Source of the DNA: Massilia oculi
GTDB taxonomy: Bacteria > Pseudomonadota > Gammaproteobacteria > Burkholderiales > Burkholderiaceae_D
Reading direction: 5' to 3'
DNA length: 64,000 bases
Assembly: GCF_003143515.1 (NCBI RefSeq)
Contig: NZ_CP029343.1
Location: forward strand, 5,518,001-5,582,000
This document shows positions 26,014-35,821 of the stretch, piece after piece. The first letter of the stretch is position 1; every line of letters begins with the position of its first letter. The position numbers were made by a program, and so were the translations under genes. The notes beneath the pieces are model-generated. The model worked only from the letters and a program-made list of their open reading frames with translations, was not told the DNA's origin and did no database searches.

Positions 26014-28575
26014 TTGGGTAAGACAACGATGGTTGGGGGCGCCGTGGTGTCGACCCTGATGGCGGCCATGATGGCCTTCGCGCTGCCGGCGACGGCGCAG
26101 GAAGCGCCGGCCAAGGCGACATCCGCCGGGGCCATGGCCAATGGCGCGAAACTGCACCTGCAATGGGAGCTGCGGCGCCCGGTGGCGGGCGCACAGCTGC
26201 CGAAGGGGGCGTCGCCTGCGCGCTTCACCTTGACCAACCGGGACACCCAGGCCTTGCCGGCCCGGGGCTGGTCGCTCTACTTCAATGCGATCGACCGCAT
26301 GCCCAGGGGCGTGCAGTCGAACGGCCTGTCGCTCGAGCAGATCGCCGGCGGCTTGTTCCGCCTGTATCCCACCCCCGACTTCAAGGGCCTGGCGCCGGGC
26401 CAGGCTGTCGCCTTCGATTACCAGCACGCGGATTCCGTCTACACATCCTCCAAGGCGCCGTCAGGTCCTTACCTGGTGGTCGACACCGCACCGGATACCG
26501 GCGTCGCGCTCGCCTACAGCGTCGTGCCGCTGGCGCAGCCGCCGCAGGCCGGCGTCAAGGACAGCCCGCACTCGCTGGTCACGCCGCAGGACACCTACGA
26601 GCGCAACGCGCGCGCCTCGCTGCTGCCCGCATCGGCCGTGCCCAAGGTCTTGCCGACTCCATTGCAGCTGGACGCCGGAAAGGGCGCGCTGGCGCTCAAG
26701 GGCAAGCCAATAGTGGAAGCGGCATCGAACCTCGCCAACGAGGCGGCGCTGGCGCGCTCCTTGTTCCCGGCCGACCTGCCGGCCAATGGCGGCCCCGCGC
26801 TGCGCCTGTCCGTGGGCAGCGTGCCCGGCCAGGCCTCGCCCGAAGCCTACAGCCTGACGATCGCAGCCGATGGCGGCATCGCCATCGTCGGCAACAGCGC
26901 TGCCGGCGTGGCCCACGGCCTGCAGTCGCTGCGCGACCTGATGCCGCTGCCGGGGACGAAGTCGCCGGCATTGCCCGAGCTGACCATCGTCGATGCCCCG
27001 CGCTTCGACTACCGCGGCTTCATGCTGGACGTATCGCGCAACTTCCATGGCAAGGAAACCGTGTTCAAGTGGCTCGACCTGATGGCGCGCTTCAAGCTGA
27101 ACAAGTTCCACTTCCATCTGACCGACGACGAAGGCTGGCGCCTGGAGATCGCCGGCCTGCCCGAGCTGACCGACATCGGGGCCGTGCGCGGCCATGCCGC
27201 CAAGCCCGGCGTGCGCCTGCAGCCGGCCTACGGCTCCGGGCCCGACCCGAAAAACGCCAGCGGCAGCGGTTACTTCACCCGCGACGACTACAAGGAAATC
27301 CTGCGCTATGCGCAGGCGCGCCACATCGAGGTGATTCCGGAGATCGAGATGCCGGGCCACGCGCGCGCCGCCGTGCAGGCGATGGAATCGCGCTACCACC
27401 GCCTGAAGGCGGCCGGCGACCCGGATTACGCGAAGTACCTCCTCAACGACCTCGAAGACCGCTCGGTGTACAACTCGCCGCAGCTGTTCGGAGACAATGT
27501 GATCAACCCGGGCCATGAGTCGAGCTATACCTTCATCGAACACGTGGTGGACGAGGTGGTCAAGCTGCACCGGGAGGCGGGCGCGCCGCTGTCGACCATC
27601 CATATGGGCGGCGACGAGCTGGCGCACGGCGCCTGGGAAAAATCGCCCGTCAGCGCGGCGATGATGAAGAAGCACAACCTGGAAACCGTGGTCGACCTGT
27701 GGGATTATTTCTATGACCGGGTCGACGGCATCCTGCGCAAGCATGGCGTGTTCATGTCGGGCTGGGAAGAGCTGGCCGCGCGCCAGACGATGCTCGATGG
27801 CCGTCCCAAGCTGATCCCGAATCCGCGCTTCACGGAACGCGGCTTCTCGGCCTATGTGTGGAATAACACGACGGGCAATGAAGACCTGGCCTACCGCCTG
27901 GCCAACGCCGGCTACGACATCGTCCTGACGCCGGTGACGCGCATGTACATGGACATGGCGCACAACGCCAATCCGGAGGAGCATGGCGTCAACTGGGGCG
28001 CCTACGTGGAACTGGACACGGTCCACGACTTCATCCCGCTCGACATCAACAAGCATGCGCCAGAGAGCGCGCGCATCGGCAAGGACCGCCTGACCGACTA
28101 CGGCAAGCGCCGCGTGCGCGGCCTGCAGGCCAATCTGTTCGTCGAGACCGTGCTCGAGCCGGGCCGCATCGACTACCTGGTGATGCCGCGCCTGGTGGCG
28201 GTGGCCGAGCGCGGCTGGGCGGCGGATCCGGCCTGGGCCCGCGAAAACGATCCGGCCAAGGCGGACCTGCTGCACCGCGCCGCCTGGACCGGCTTCGTCA
28301 ACGCCCTCGGCCAGCGCGTGCTGCCGCGTCTCGACCTGGATGGCTCGAGGGTCGCCTACCGCATCGCTCCGCCGGGGATGGTCGAGGAGGGCGGGCAGGT
28401 GAAGGTGAACCACGTCCTGCCCGGGATGACCTTGCGCTACACGGTCGACGGCAGCACGCCCAATGCAGGCAGTCCGGTCGTGGACGGGCCGATCGCGGCG
28501 CGCGGCACGATCCGCGCCGCCGCCTTCGACCGCAACGGCAGGATGGGTCACGTCGCCAGTATCGAACGGCGCTGA
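26014..28575 (+). CDS. Beta-N-acetylhexosaminidase, GH20
   Basis: Exported glycosidase of about 853 aa that removes terminal GlcNAc/GalNAc from chitooligosaccharides. TTG 26014 is preferred because TAAGGAGA precedes it and it gives a clean signal peptide (cleavage near ATAQ); ATG 25972 is in frame upstream. Domains in order: carbohydrate-binding CHB_HEX domain (about 45-200), GH20b (215-325), TIM barrel (330-750) and C-terminal CHB_HEX_C domain. The catalytic pair is Asp534-Glu535 in HMGGDELAHGAWEKS; KFHFHLTDDEGWRLEI and EIEMPGHARAAVQAME line the active site. Intact, unlike the binding-protein genes on both sides. Confidence 0.92.
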   Translation: MGKTTMVGGAVVSTLMAAMMAFALPATAQEAPAKATSAGAMANGAKLHLQWELRRPVAGAQLPKGASPARFTLTNRDTQALPARGWSLYFNAIDRMPRGVQSNGLSLEQIAGGLFRLYPTPDFKGLAPGQAVAFDYQHADSVYTSSKAPSGPYLVVDTAPDTGVALAYSVVPLAQPPQAGVKDSPHSLVTPQDTYERNARASLLPASAVPKVLPTPLQLDAGKGALALKGKPIVEAASNLANEAALARSLFPADLPANGGPALRLSVGSVPGQASPEAYSLTIAADGGIAIVGNSAAGVAHGLQSLRDLMPLPGTKSPALPELTIVDAPRFDYRGFMLDVSRNFHGKETVFKWLDLMARFKLNKFHFHLTDDEGWRLEIAGLPELTDIGAVRGHAAKPGVRLQPAYGSGPDPKNASGSGYFTRDDYKEILRYAQARHIEVIPEIEMPGHARAAVQAMESRYHRLKAAGDPDYAKYLLNDLEDRSVYNSPQLFGDNVINPGHESSYTFIEHVVDEVVKLHREAGAPLSTIHMGGDELAHGAWEKSPVSAAMMKKHNLETVVDLWDYFYDRVDGILRKHGVFMSGWEELAARQTMLDGRPKLIPNPRFTERGFSAYVWNNTTGNEDLAYRLANAGYDIVLTPVTRMYMDMAHNANPEEHGVNWGAYVELDTVHDFIPLDINKHAPESARIGKDRLTDYGKRRVRGLQANLFVETVLEPGRIDYLVMPRLVAVAERGWAADPAWARENDPAKADLLHRAAWTGFVNALGQRVLPRLDLDGSRVAYRIAPPGMVEEGGQVKVNHVLPGMTLRYTVDGSTPNAGSPVVDGPIAARGTIRAAAFDRNGRMGHVASIERR

Positions 28576-28616
28576 GGCCCTTGTTATCATCGGTGCTTTC
28601 AGCGGGATCGTGGGTG

Positions 28617-29045
28617 ATGGCGTCGATGAAGAAAGTGGCCTGGCCTGGTGTCATGAGATGGGCGTTGGCCCTGGCTTGCACCTGCGCCGCCGCGCCTTCC
28701 GTCGCCACCCCCGGCCCTGGCCTGCAAGTGCTGCACTGGTGGACCTCGACGGGCGAACGCAAGGCCGCCGACCTGCTGGCGGCCCGGCTCGCCGATGAGG
28801 GCGTCGCCTGGCAGGACGCCGCCATCCCTGGCGGGGCCGGCTTTGGCGCCGGCAAGGTCCTCAAGGGCAGGGTGCTGGCCGGCGACGCGCCTGAAGTGAC
28901 GCAGCTGATCGGCCCGTGGATCGCCGAAAGGGAGGTAAAGGTCTTGCCTCCGTCGCTGCTGTCCAATGCCGACAGCATCCCGTTCGGTTCCGGTGTCGCG
29001 GCAGATGTATATCGGGAAGAGACGAGGGGCGGTGCCGTGGCTTAG
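28617..29045 (+). pseudogene. Truncated ABC sugar-binding protein
   Basis: The frame starts with a signal peptide (MRWALALACTCAAAPSVA) and reads LQVLHWWTSTGERKAADLLA, GAGFGAGKVLKGRVLAGDAP and VTQLIGPWIAE, the N-terminal lobe of glucose/mannose-type ABC binding proteins (about 410 aa when complete). After about 110 residues homology ends, and the frame runs into the end of the convergent ppk2 gene, overlapping it by four bases. The remaining lobe and permease genes are absent. It is distinct in sequence from the remnant at 25401. Confidence 0.7.
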
Positions 29046-29962
29046 AACACCTCCGGCACGATGATCTCCGGCGGCACCGGCCGCCGCACATAATCGTCGT
29101 GGTATTCGCGCTCGGGCAATTCGATCGTCGGCCGCTCGACTTCGACATAGGGCATCTGTTGCAGCAGGTGATGGATGCAATTCAGGCGCGCACGCTTCTT
29201 GTCCACCCCTTGCACGACCCACCAGCGCGCTTCGGGAATATGGGTCCGCTCGAGCATGATCTCCTTGGCCCGCGTGTATTCTTCCCAGCGCCGGCGCGAT
29301 TCCAGGTCCATCGGGCTTAGTTTCCACTGCTTGAGCGGATCGTGGATGCGGCTCAGGAAGCGCGCGTTCTGCTCCTCGTCCGAGATCGAGAACCAGTACT
29401 TGATCAGCTGGATGCCGGAGCGCACCAGCATGCGTTCGAATTCCGGCACGGTCTGGAAGAATTCCTCGTACTGGGCGTCGGTGCAGAAGCCCATCACGCG
29501 CTCGACCCCGGCGCGGTTGTACCAGCTGCGGTCGAACAGCACGATCTCGCCGGCCGCCGGCAGGTGCGAGACGTAGCGCTGGAAATACCACTGGGTGCGC
29601 TCGCGGTCGTTCGGCGCCGGCAGCGCCGCCACCCGGCACACGCGCGGATTGAGGCGCTGGGCGATGCGCTTGATGACGCCTCCCTTGCCGGCTGCGTCGC
29701 GGCCTTCGAACAGGATCACGACCTTGTGGCCGGTATGCACGACCCAGTCCTGCAGCTTGACCAGCTCGGCCTGCAGGCGGAACAGCTCATGGAAATACTG
29801 GCGACGGGCCTCTTTCTCCTGCTCGCTGCGGGTGGGGACGGGCAGCAGCGACTCGGGGTCGAGGTCGCGGTCGTCAAGTTCCAGTTCGAGCTCTTCGTCA
29901 TAGCTGTCGGTGAGGTCGCGCTGCACACGCTGGGTGAGGTCGGTGGATTGGACGGCAGGCAT
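29042..29962 (-). CDS. ppk2: Polyphosphate kinase 2
   Basis: Cytoplasmic protein of 306 aa from ATG 29962, with GAGGAAG upstream. PPK2 enzymes use polyphosphate to phosphorylate nucleoside mono- or diphosphates. The Walker A motif GRDAAGKGGVIKRI, the Walker B region EIVLFDRSWYNRAGVERVMG and the lid region (LKQWKLSPMDLESRRRWEEY) are all present. The length and lid match the short single-domain PPK2 group. The N-terminal 45 residues are acidic and probably disordered (DSYDEELELELDDRDLDPES). It converges on the binding-protein remnant. Confidence 0.93.
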   Translation of the reverse strand: MPAVQSTDLTQRVQRDLTDSYDEELELELDDRDLDPESLLPVPTRSEQEKEARRQYFHELFRLQAELVKLQDWVVHTGHKVVILFEGRDAAGKGGVIKRIAQRLNPRVCRVAALPAPNDRERTQWYFQRYVSHLPAAGEIVLFDRSWYNRAGVERVMGFCTDAQYEEFFQTVPEFERMLVRSGIQLIKYWFSISDEEQNARFLSRIHDPLKQWKLSPMDLESRRRWEEYTRAKEIMLERTHIPEARWWVVQGVDKKRARLNCIHHLLQQMPYVEVERPTIELPEREYHDDYVRRPVPPEIIVPEVF

Positions 29963-30135
29963 GGCGGCTTCCTCTGGAAACGGGTGGTGGACAGCGAACG
30001 ATCCATTCCAGTCTAGCGTCACTCTGTGTCATCGGCATGACACGCGTCTGCAGGAGGCGGCATGATTGGCAAAGGTGGACTGATGGAGTTGAGACGACAT
30101 GCTATACTTGCGCCGTTCCGACTCTCGCACCGTAT

Positions 30136-30519
30136 ATGAGACGATTTTTCGTCATCTGCCTGACCCTGTTGCTCCCCCTGAACATGTTTGCCCTGGCCAT
30201 GGCCGCATCCGCGATGCAGCCGTCCGGCGCGACGGAACACGTCACACCTTCCGCAGTCCTCATCCACACGGCAGCGCTCGAAACCGATGCGGCCGTCCCC
30301 CTGTTCGCCGATGCCTACCTGCCTGGCCCCTACGATTGCCAGGCCGGCTGCGACATCGATCCCGATGAGCCGCCAGCCGGCGCCGACGTCCACGATTCCG
30401 TCCACGAAGACCTCGGCCTGCAAGTGGGCGGCTCGCCGGGAGGCGCGATCGCGCCTCCGGCGCCGCCACGCGCCAATCACTCCTCGTTCCCACCGCTAAA
30501 ACCCCCGCGCATGGCCTGA
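30136..30519 (+). CDS. Small exported protein of unknown function
   Basis: A 127-aa frame beginning MRRFFVICLTLLLPLNMFALAMA, a clear signal peptide. The mature part is acidic and Pro-rich with two close cysteines (DCQAGCDIDPDEPPAG) and ends in a Pro-rich tail. No family is recognised. An upstream ATG at 30037 would add 33 residues that look unlike protein, so 30136 is preferred. It precedes the TerC-CBS gene by about 135 bases on the same strand. Confidence 0.6.
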   Translation: MRRFFVICLTLLLPLNMFALAMAASAMQPSGATEHVTPSAVLIHTAALETDAAVPLFADAYLPGPYDCQAGCDIDPDEPPAGADVHDSVHEDLGLQVGGSPGGAIAPPAPPRANHSSFPPLKPPRMA

Positions 30520-30653
30520 GGGCCCGCTTCGCCGCATGCGCGGCGCCCCTGGCCGATCACGATCCCCGCATGGCGGCGCGCGTCACCCGACTGCGCCGCC
30601 ATGCCCGCGATCGCGGCCGCGACACACATTTAGCACAATAACGAGGTAAACCA
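30520..30653. promoter_or_regulatory. Leader region before the TerC-CBS gene
   Basis: GC-rich with a GGCGGCGC/GCGCCGCC-type stem near 30570-30600. I looked for a manganese (yybP-ykoY) riboswitch, often found before TerC genes, and do not see its conserved sequence. Confidence 0.35.
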
Positions 30654-32237
30654 ATGGAATGGCTATTCGACCCGGCAATCTGGGCGGGTCTGCTCACACT
30701 CGTTGTCCTGGAAATCGTCCTCGGCATCGACAACCTGATCTTCATCGCGATCCTGGCCGACAAGCTGCCGCCGCACCAGCGCGACAAGGCGCGCCTGATC
30801 GGCCTGACCCTGGCCATGCTGATGCGCCTGGGCCTGTTGACCATCGTGTCCTGGCTGGTGACGCTCACCACGCCGCTGTTCGCGCTGGGGCCGTGGTCGC
30901 CCTCCGGGCGCGACCTGATCCTGCTGCTGGGCGGCGTGTTCCTGCTGTTCAAGGCCACCGTCGAGCTGCACGAACGCCTGGAAGGCGTGACCCACGTCCA
31001 CACCCAATCGAAGGTGTATGCCAGCTTCGGCGCCGTGGTGGCGCAGATCGTGGTGCTCGATGCCGTGTTCTCGCTCGACGCCGTGATCACCGCGGTCGGG
31101 ATGGTCGACGAACTGGGTGTCATGATGGCGGCCGTCATCATCTCGATCGGCGTCATGATCCTGGCTTCCAAACCGCTGACCCGCTTCGTCAACGCGCACC
31201 CGACCGTGGTCGTGCTGTGCCTCTCGTTCCTGCTGATGATCGGCCTGTCGCTGGTGGCCGAGGGCCTGGGCTTCCACATCCCGAAAGGCTATCTGTACGC
31301 CGCGATCGGCTTCTCGATCCTGATCGAGGCCCTGAACCAGTTCGCGCGCCGTAACTTCCTGAAGAACGAGGCGCGCCTGCCGCTGCGCGACCGCACCGCC
31401 GACACCGTGCTGCGCCTGATGGGCGGCAAGCGGCGCCAGGATGCCGAGCCGGACGCGCAGGATGAACAGCCTGACGAAGCGCAGGCCTTCGGTGTCGAGG
31501 AGCGCAATATGGTCAGCGGCGTGCTGACCCTGGCCGACCGCTCGATCCGCTCGATCATGACGCCGCGCTCCGAGATGTCCTGGGTTAACCTCGACGACGA
31601 GGCGGACGAGATCCTGCGCCAGCTGCAGGAGTCGCCGCACAGCCGGATGCCGGTCGGCCGCGGCCAGCTCGACAACCTGGTCGGCATCGCCCGCACCAAG
31701 GACCTGATCAGCAAGCTGGTGCTGCAGGCGCGCATCGACGACGCCGTCGGCGACGGCACTGGCGCCAACGGTCCGATACGCAAGCCGATCCTGCTGCCCG
31801 ACACCGCCGGCGTGCTCAAGGCCATGGACACGCTCAAGCGCGCCCACGGCCAGCTGGTGCTGGTGACCGACGAATTCGGCATCGTCCAGGGCCTCCTGAC
31901 CCCGGTCGACATCCTGGAGGCGATCGCCGGCGAATTCCCCGACGAGGACGAGCAGCTGGCGATCCAGCCGAAAGGCCCCGGTGAATGGGAAGTGATCGGC
32001 ACCGCCGACCTGCACCAGCTGGAGCAGGTGCTGGAAACCGGGGGCCTGGTGAGCAGCGACGATGACTACACCTCGCTGGCCGGCTTCCTGCTGGCGCGCT
32101 TCGAGAGCTTGCCGGATCCCGGCCAGAAGATCGAGATCGACGGGCTGCGCTACCGCATCCTGAGCGTGGAGGAGCGCCGCATCGCCAAGGTGCTGGTCCA
32201 GCGCATCGTGGCCGACGATGCCGAACAGGCCGCCTGA
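30654..32237 (+). CDS. TerC-family membrane protein with CBS pair and CorC/HlyC domain
   Basis: Protein of 527 aa. Residues 1-235 hold seven TerC-type membrane helices with the acidic motifs [16 protein letters not shown] and [15 protein letters not shown], thought to bind metal ions. Residues about 290-425 form a CBS pair ([19 protein letters not shown] and [20 protein letters not shown]), and about 435-520 a CorC/HlyC transporter-associated domain ([20 protein letters not shown]). E. coli YoaE/YegH have this architecture. A role in metal export or envelope metal homeostasis is likely but not proven. GAGGTAAACC precedes the ATG. Confidence 0.91.
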   Translation: MEWLFDPAIWAGLLTLVVLEIVLGIDNLIFIAILADKLPPHQRDKARLIGLTLAMLMRLGLLTIVSWLVTLTTPLFALGPWSPSGRDLILLLGGVFLLFKATVELHERLEGVTHVHTQSKVYASFGAVVAQIVVLDAVFSLDAVITAVGMVDELGVMMAAVIISIGVMILASKPLTRFVNAHPTVVVLCLSFLLMIGLSLVAEGLGFHIPKGYLYAAIGFSILIEALNQFARRNFLKNEARLPLRDRTADTVLRLMGGKRRQDAEPDAQDEQPDEAQAFGVEERNMVSGVLTLADRSIRSIMTPRSEMSWVNLDDEADEILRQLQESPHSRMPVGRGQLDNLVGIARTKDLISKLVLQARIDDAVGDGTGANGPIRKPILLPDTAGVLKAMDTLKRAHGQLVLVTDEFGIVQGLLTPVDILEAIAGEFPDEDEQLAIQPKGPGEWEVIGTADLHQLEQVLETGGLVSSDDDYTSLAGFLLARFESLPDPGQKIEIDGLRYRILSVEERRIAKVLVQRIVADDAEQAA

Positions 32238-32274
32238 CCCTGTTTTTTTCCGCAACCGTACCAAGAAGGACATC

Positions 32275-33150
32275 ATGAAACGTACTCTGTTGTTTATCGC
32301 GACCAACCTGGGCATCATGCTGGTGCTGGGCATTACCGCCAGCCTGCTGGGCGTGAACCGCTTCCTCACTTCGAACGGCCTGGATCTGACCAGGCTGCTG
32401 ATGTTCGCCGGCCTGATGGGCTTCGGCGGCGCCTTCATCTCGCTGCTGCTGTCGAAACCGATCGCCAAGTGGTCGACGAAGGCGCGCGTCATCGCGCAGC
32501 CGTCCAATTCGACCGAACAGTGGCTGCTGGACACGGTGGCGGCCCAGGCCCAGCGCGCCGGCATCGGCATGCCCGAAGTGGCGATCTACGAGGGCGAGCC
32601 GAACGCCTTCGCCACCGGCGCCACCAGGAATTCGTCGCTGGTCGCGGTGTCGACCGGCCTGCTGCAGTCGATGACCGAGCAGGAAGTGGAGGCCGTGCTG
32701 GCCCACGAGGTGGCCCACATCGCCAACGGCGACATGGTCACGCTGACCCTGATCCAGGGCGTGGTCAACACCTTCGTGATCTTCCTGGCGCGCATCGTCG
32801 GCTACTTCGTGGATGGCATGCTGCGCAAGAATGACGAGGAAAACACCGGACCCGGGATCGGCTACATGGTCACCGTGATCGTGTGCGAGATCGTGTTCGG
32901 CATCCTGGCCAGCATCATCGTGGCCTGGTTCTCGCGCCAGCGCGAGTTCCGCGCCGATCGCGGCGCCGCCAACATCATGGGCCAGTCCCAGCCGATGGTC
33001 GCGGCCCTGCGCCGCCTGGGCGGGTTGGCCGAGGGCGAGCTGCCGAAGAACATGAGCGCATTCGGCATCTCGGGCAAGGGCGGCGCGCTGGCGCTGTTCT
33101 CGAGCCATCCACCGATCGAAGAGCGGATCGCGGCCCTGCAGGGCCGCTGA
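32275..33150 (+). CDS. htpX: Membrane zinc metalloprotease HtpX
   Basis: Protein of 291 aa from ATG 32275, with AAGAAGGA upstream. The N-terminus has two membrane helices ([20 protein letters not shown] and [19 protein letters not shown]). The M48 zinc site HEVAH is at residues 144-148, with the third ligand Glu in [14 protein letters not shown]. Further hydrophobic segments span about 160-220. HtpX degrades misfolded inner-membrane proteins together with FtsH. It follows the TerC-CBS gene by 37 bases. Length and motifs are normal. Confidence 0.95.
   Translation: MKRTLLFIATNLGIMLVLGITASLLGVNRFLTSNGLDLTRLLMFAGLMGFGGAFISLLLSKPIAKWSTKARVIAQPSNSTEQWLLDTVAAQAQRAGIGMPEVAIYEGEPNAFATGATRNSSLVAVSTGLLQSMTEQEVEAVLAHEVAHIANGDMVTLTLIQGVVNTFVIFLARIVGYFVDGMLRKNDEENTGPGIGYMVTVIVCEIVFGILASIIVAWFSRQREFRADRGAANIMGQSQPMVAALRRLGGLAEGELPKNMSAFGISGKGGALALFSSHPPIEERIAALQGR
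33130..33147. other. 18-bp perfect palindrome at the end of htpX
   Basis: GCGGCCCTGCAGGGCCGC covers the last codons of htpX and lies in front of the convergent TadE-like gene's stop at 33156. It could act as a bidirectional terminator stem but has no T run on either side. Confidence 0.55.
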
Positions 33151-33155
33151 GCCGT

Positions 33156-33776
33156 TCAGGGGCAGGGGCAGGGGGAGTCGCCGGGCTGGTAGCCGAACGA
33201 CTCCACCGGTACGATCGTGGTCGCCCGGTGCAGCGGCACGCGCATGTCGACGATGGGCAGCAGCATGCGCGAGCGCACCCGCGGGCACTCGCCCGCGCCG
33301 TCCACGGGGCCGCCACAGATGCGCACCTGGACGAAGCGGATGCAGTCGGCCGCGTTCGGATTGGCCATGCACACCTGACGGTTGCGCGCGGCGGAGTTCG
33401 GGATCGAACCCGGGGCGACCGGGACCAGGCTCAAGTTCCCGTCGTCGGGATCGCGGGTCAGGGCCAGGTAATCCAGGCGCAGGTGCGCGTCCGACACCGG
33501 CGGCGCCAGCGCGAGTTCGCCGGGACTGGTGCGAAACAGCGCATGGTACTTGAGCCGGGCGATGCCCGCGCCGTCGGTCGGGTACACGTGCGCCGCGCTG
33601 GAGGCGGCGCGGCGCGTCACTTCCTGCAGCGTACCGTAGACGTACAGCATGCGCGCCACTTCCATGATCCCGAACATGACCAGGAAGAACAGGGCCGCCA
33701 GCAGCGCGAACTCGACGGCCGCGGTGCCGCGCTGGCCACGCTGCGCAGGTAGCTTCTGCGTATCATTTGCCGACAT
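33156..33776 (-). CDS. TadE-like pilus pseudopilin (cluster 1, gene 3)
   Basis: Protein of 206 aa with the TadE arrangement: a short polar leader, then RGTAAVEFALLAALFFLVMFGIMEVARMLY in conserved pieces, where GTAAVEF is the pseudopilin processing-type motif with Glu after the cleavage Gly. The periplasmic part carries four Cys in the second half. Such minor pseudopilins are processed by a TadV-like peptidase and take part in Flp pilus assembly or secretion. Its start overlaps the previous gene's end by 14 bases, suggesting translational coupling. Confidence 0.85.
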   Translation of the reverse strand: MSANDTQKLPAQRGQRGTAAVEFALLAALFFLVMFGIMEVARMLYVYGTLQEVTRRAASSAAHVYPTDGAGIARLKYHALFRTSPGELALAPPVSDAHLRLDYLALTRDPDDGNLSLVPVAPGSIPNSAARNRQVCMANPNAADCIRFVQVRICGGPVDGAGECPRVRSRMLLPIVDMRVPLHRATTIVPVESFGYQPGDSPCPCP

Positions 33777-34239
33777 AGGGTGTCATCACGGTCACGTCGA
33801 TCGGCAGGCCGTACTGGCCGAGGTAGGTGTCGAAGATGGGGTCACGCATATAGAACACGACGGTGACCCTGATATTGCGGGGCACGGTGCCGGCCCGGAG
33901 CCCGCAGGCATTGGTGTCGCATCCAACTTCCGGATCTGAAATGCTCTCTCCTGGGGCGAGGTCGCTTAATTCCTTGCGCACGATCTCGACCGACACCGCG
34001 CTGGCCTGGGCCGCCAGGGTGCGCGAGCGGATTTCGACGACCGGCACCGTGGCCATGTAGCGCGCCGCATCCTGCGCCGCCTTGTGCGCGACCGTGTAGT
34101 GCCACATGAAGCGGGCGCACAGGATCAGGGGCGCCAGGACGATGGCCAGGCACGGCAGCATGATGGCGAATTCCACGGCCGCCGCGCCGCGCTGGCGGCG
34201 CGTCGTGGCAGCCCGGCGCCAGGACGGGATCGGGTTCAT
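33763..34239 (-). CDS. TadE-like pilus pseudopilin (cluster 1, gene 2)
   Basis: Protein of 158 aa from ATG 34239, which overlaps the TGA of the preceding TadG-like gene (ATGA). RRQRGAAAVEFAIMLPCLAI is the processing region and transmembrane helix; the periplasmic part has a Cys pair (GCDTNACG). The genes on both sides belong to the same Tad-type set. Function in pilus assembly is inferred from the family. Confidence 0.86.
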   Translation of the reverse strand: MNPIPSWRRAATTRRQRGAAAVEFAIMLPCLAIVLAPLILCARFMWHYTVAHKAAQDAARYMATVPVVEIRSRTLAAQASAVSVEIVRKELSDLAPGESISDPEVGCDTNACGLRAGTVPRNIRVTVVFYMRDPIFDTYLGQYGLPIDVTVMTPYVGK

Positions 34240-35749
34240 GGGTAGAGCTCCACTGCGCCGGGGATCGATTGCTCGGACACCGTGCCGGCGAACTCCGCAA
34301 TGAGGGTGTCGCTGGTGGCGGGCACCGTCATGAAGAATTTCCCCACGCCGAGGACGGTGGCGGCGACGTTGTGCCCGGCCGGCGCCGCGGTCGCGCACGA
34401 GAGCAGCGGCACGTACAGCACCCGCCGCAGCTGCGTCGCATACTCGCGGCGCGCGTTCGCGGGCGCGAGCACCGTTGGCGGGTTCATGATGTCGACCGGA
34501 TTGTAGGGGCTGTTCTGGCCGCTGCCGGGATAGTTCACCGCGGTGATGCCGGCGCGATACAGCTTGGGCCAGTCGGCGGTCGCGAACGGCGTGTAGCCGC
34601 TGGCCGGCTCGGGCACGCCGGCGTTATAGGACGAAAACCTGACCGCCTTGGCGTACGACCACAGCGGACCGAAGGCGTGGGCGTCGGCGGTGGGCAGCGT
34701 GCTGCCGGGCGGCGGGATGTCGGCGACGGTCTCGAGCCGGCCACGTTCGGTGGTGGTCAAGGCGGCGGGAAGCCCGGTGGCGGGCGACATCCACGGGGCG
34801 CCGCCCGTCGTCTCGTAGGTGTAGGCGCGAATATTGTTGTCGGGCGGCGCGCCGGCGGGGAAGCACAGGTTGTTGCCGAAGTCGTCGAAGCGCGAATTGA
34901 GCTGGGTGACCAGCCCGGCGAGGGGCTCCGTCGGCGCCAGCGACGAGACCCGGATCGGGCCGCCCGTGAGGCGCGGCATCCAGAGATTGGCGGCGCACAC
35001 GAAGGGCCCAGGATAGCCCGGTTGAACGATGTGCTGGGCATGCCCGGTGGGACGACCGGATTGATCGCGTAGCGCGCCGCCGTGGTGCCGCGTGGGTTGA
35101 GCTTCGTCAGGTCGTAGCTGACGCCGCGCCGGAATCCGTATTCAATCAGTTCAGTGTTGCTCAACCCGGTATTCGCGCGTTCGCTGGCCGCGGTTTCCGA
35201 CATCGCGCAGACCGCCAGCGGCACCGCCTGGATGCCGGCGCGGCCGGCGATCGCGACGTCGGCCACATCGATGGTGGCCAGGCTGCGCGAGAAAATACGC
35301 ATGAAGATGGTGCTGATGGCGGCGTCCACGGCGTCCAGCGCGGCGCTGTCCACCTTTGCATAGAAGTAAGCGGCGCCGTCGCCGACGCCGTCGGCGCCCG
35401 TCCAGGCGCCCCCGCGCGCCGGTGTAGTGCCGAAGCTGAGGGCGGCGTCGTTCCATTCGACCGTGCTCCCGTAGCGGTAGGTGAACCGCTGGGCGGCCTC
35501 GCGCGCGCGGGTCCTGGCGGCCGCGATGCCGCTGCTTTTGCCGTTGAGCTCCTTGGCTGCGGCCAGCGCGGCTGCCTTGGCCATGCCGCTCAGCTCGACC
35601 TTGCGGTTGTAGACCATGCCCATGTCCATCGCCAGGCCGGCGAAGGCCACCAGCAGCACCAGCAGCGGCACGAACATGATGGCGAAGGCGCCGTTCTGGG
35701 CGTCCGGTCCAGGCAGGTGTTGCCACGGGGGATGTCGACCCGATACCAT
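34236..35749 (-). pseudogene. TadG-like pilus assembly protein (cluster 1, gene 1; single frameshift)
   Basis: About 504 aa when corrected. The N-terminus (NGAFAIMFVPLLVLLVAFAG followed by LAMDMGMVYNRKVELSGMAK) is the TadG membrane anchor and Flp-type start, with a large periplasmic part. The two halves are in different frames: near 35010-35017 SFNRA runs into ILGPSC, while a one-base insertion there gives a reading through GPFVCAANLWMPRL. The C-terminal half ends in FAGTVSEQSIPGAVELYP just as the next gene begins. No VWA MIDAS motif is apparent. The lesion may be a sequencing error. Confidence 0.78.
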
Positions 35750-35821
35750 CGCTTTTCCTTATCGATTCCTGGCACCGTCGCAGGAGCAAATCGAACCTGG
35801 GTCGATTCTATCGAGGAGGAA

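Noticed and set aside
30520..30653. Manganese riboswitch before the TerC gene
   Set aside because: No conserved yybP-ykoY core was found; only generic GC-rich stems.
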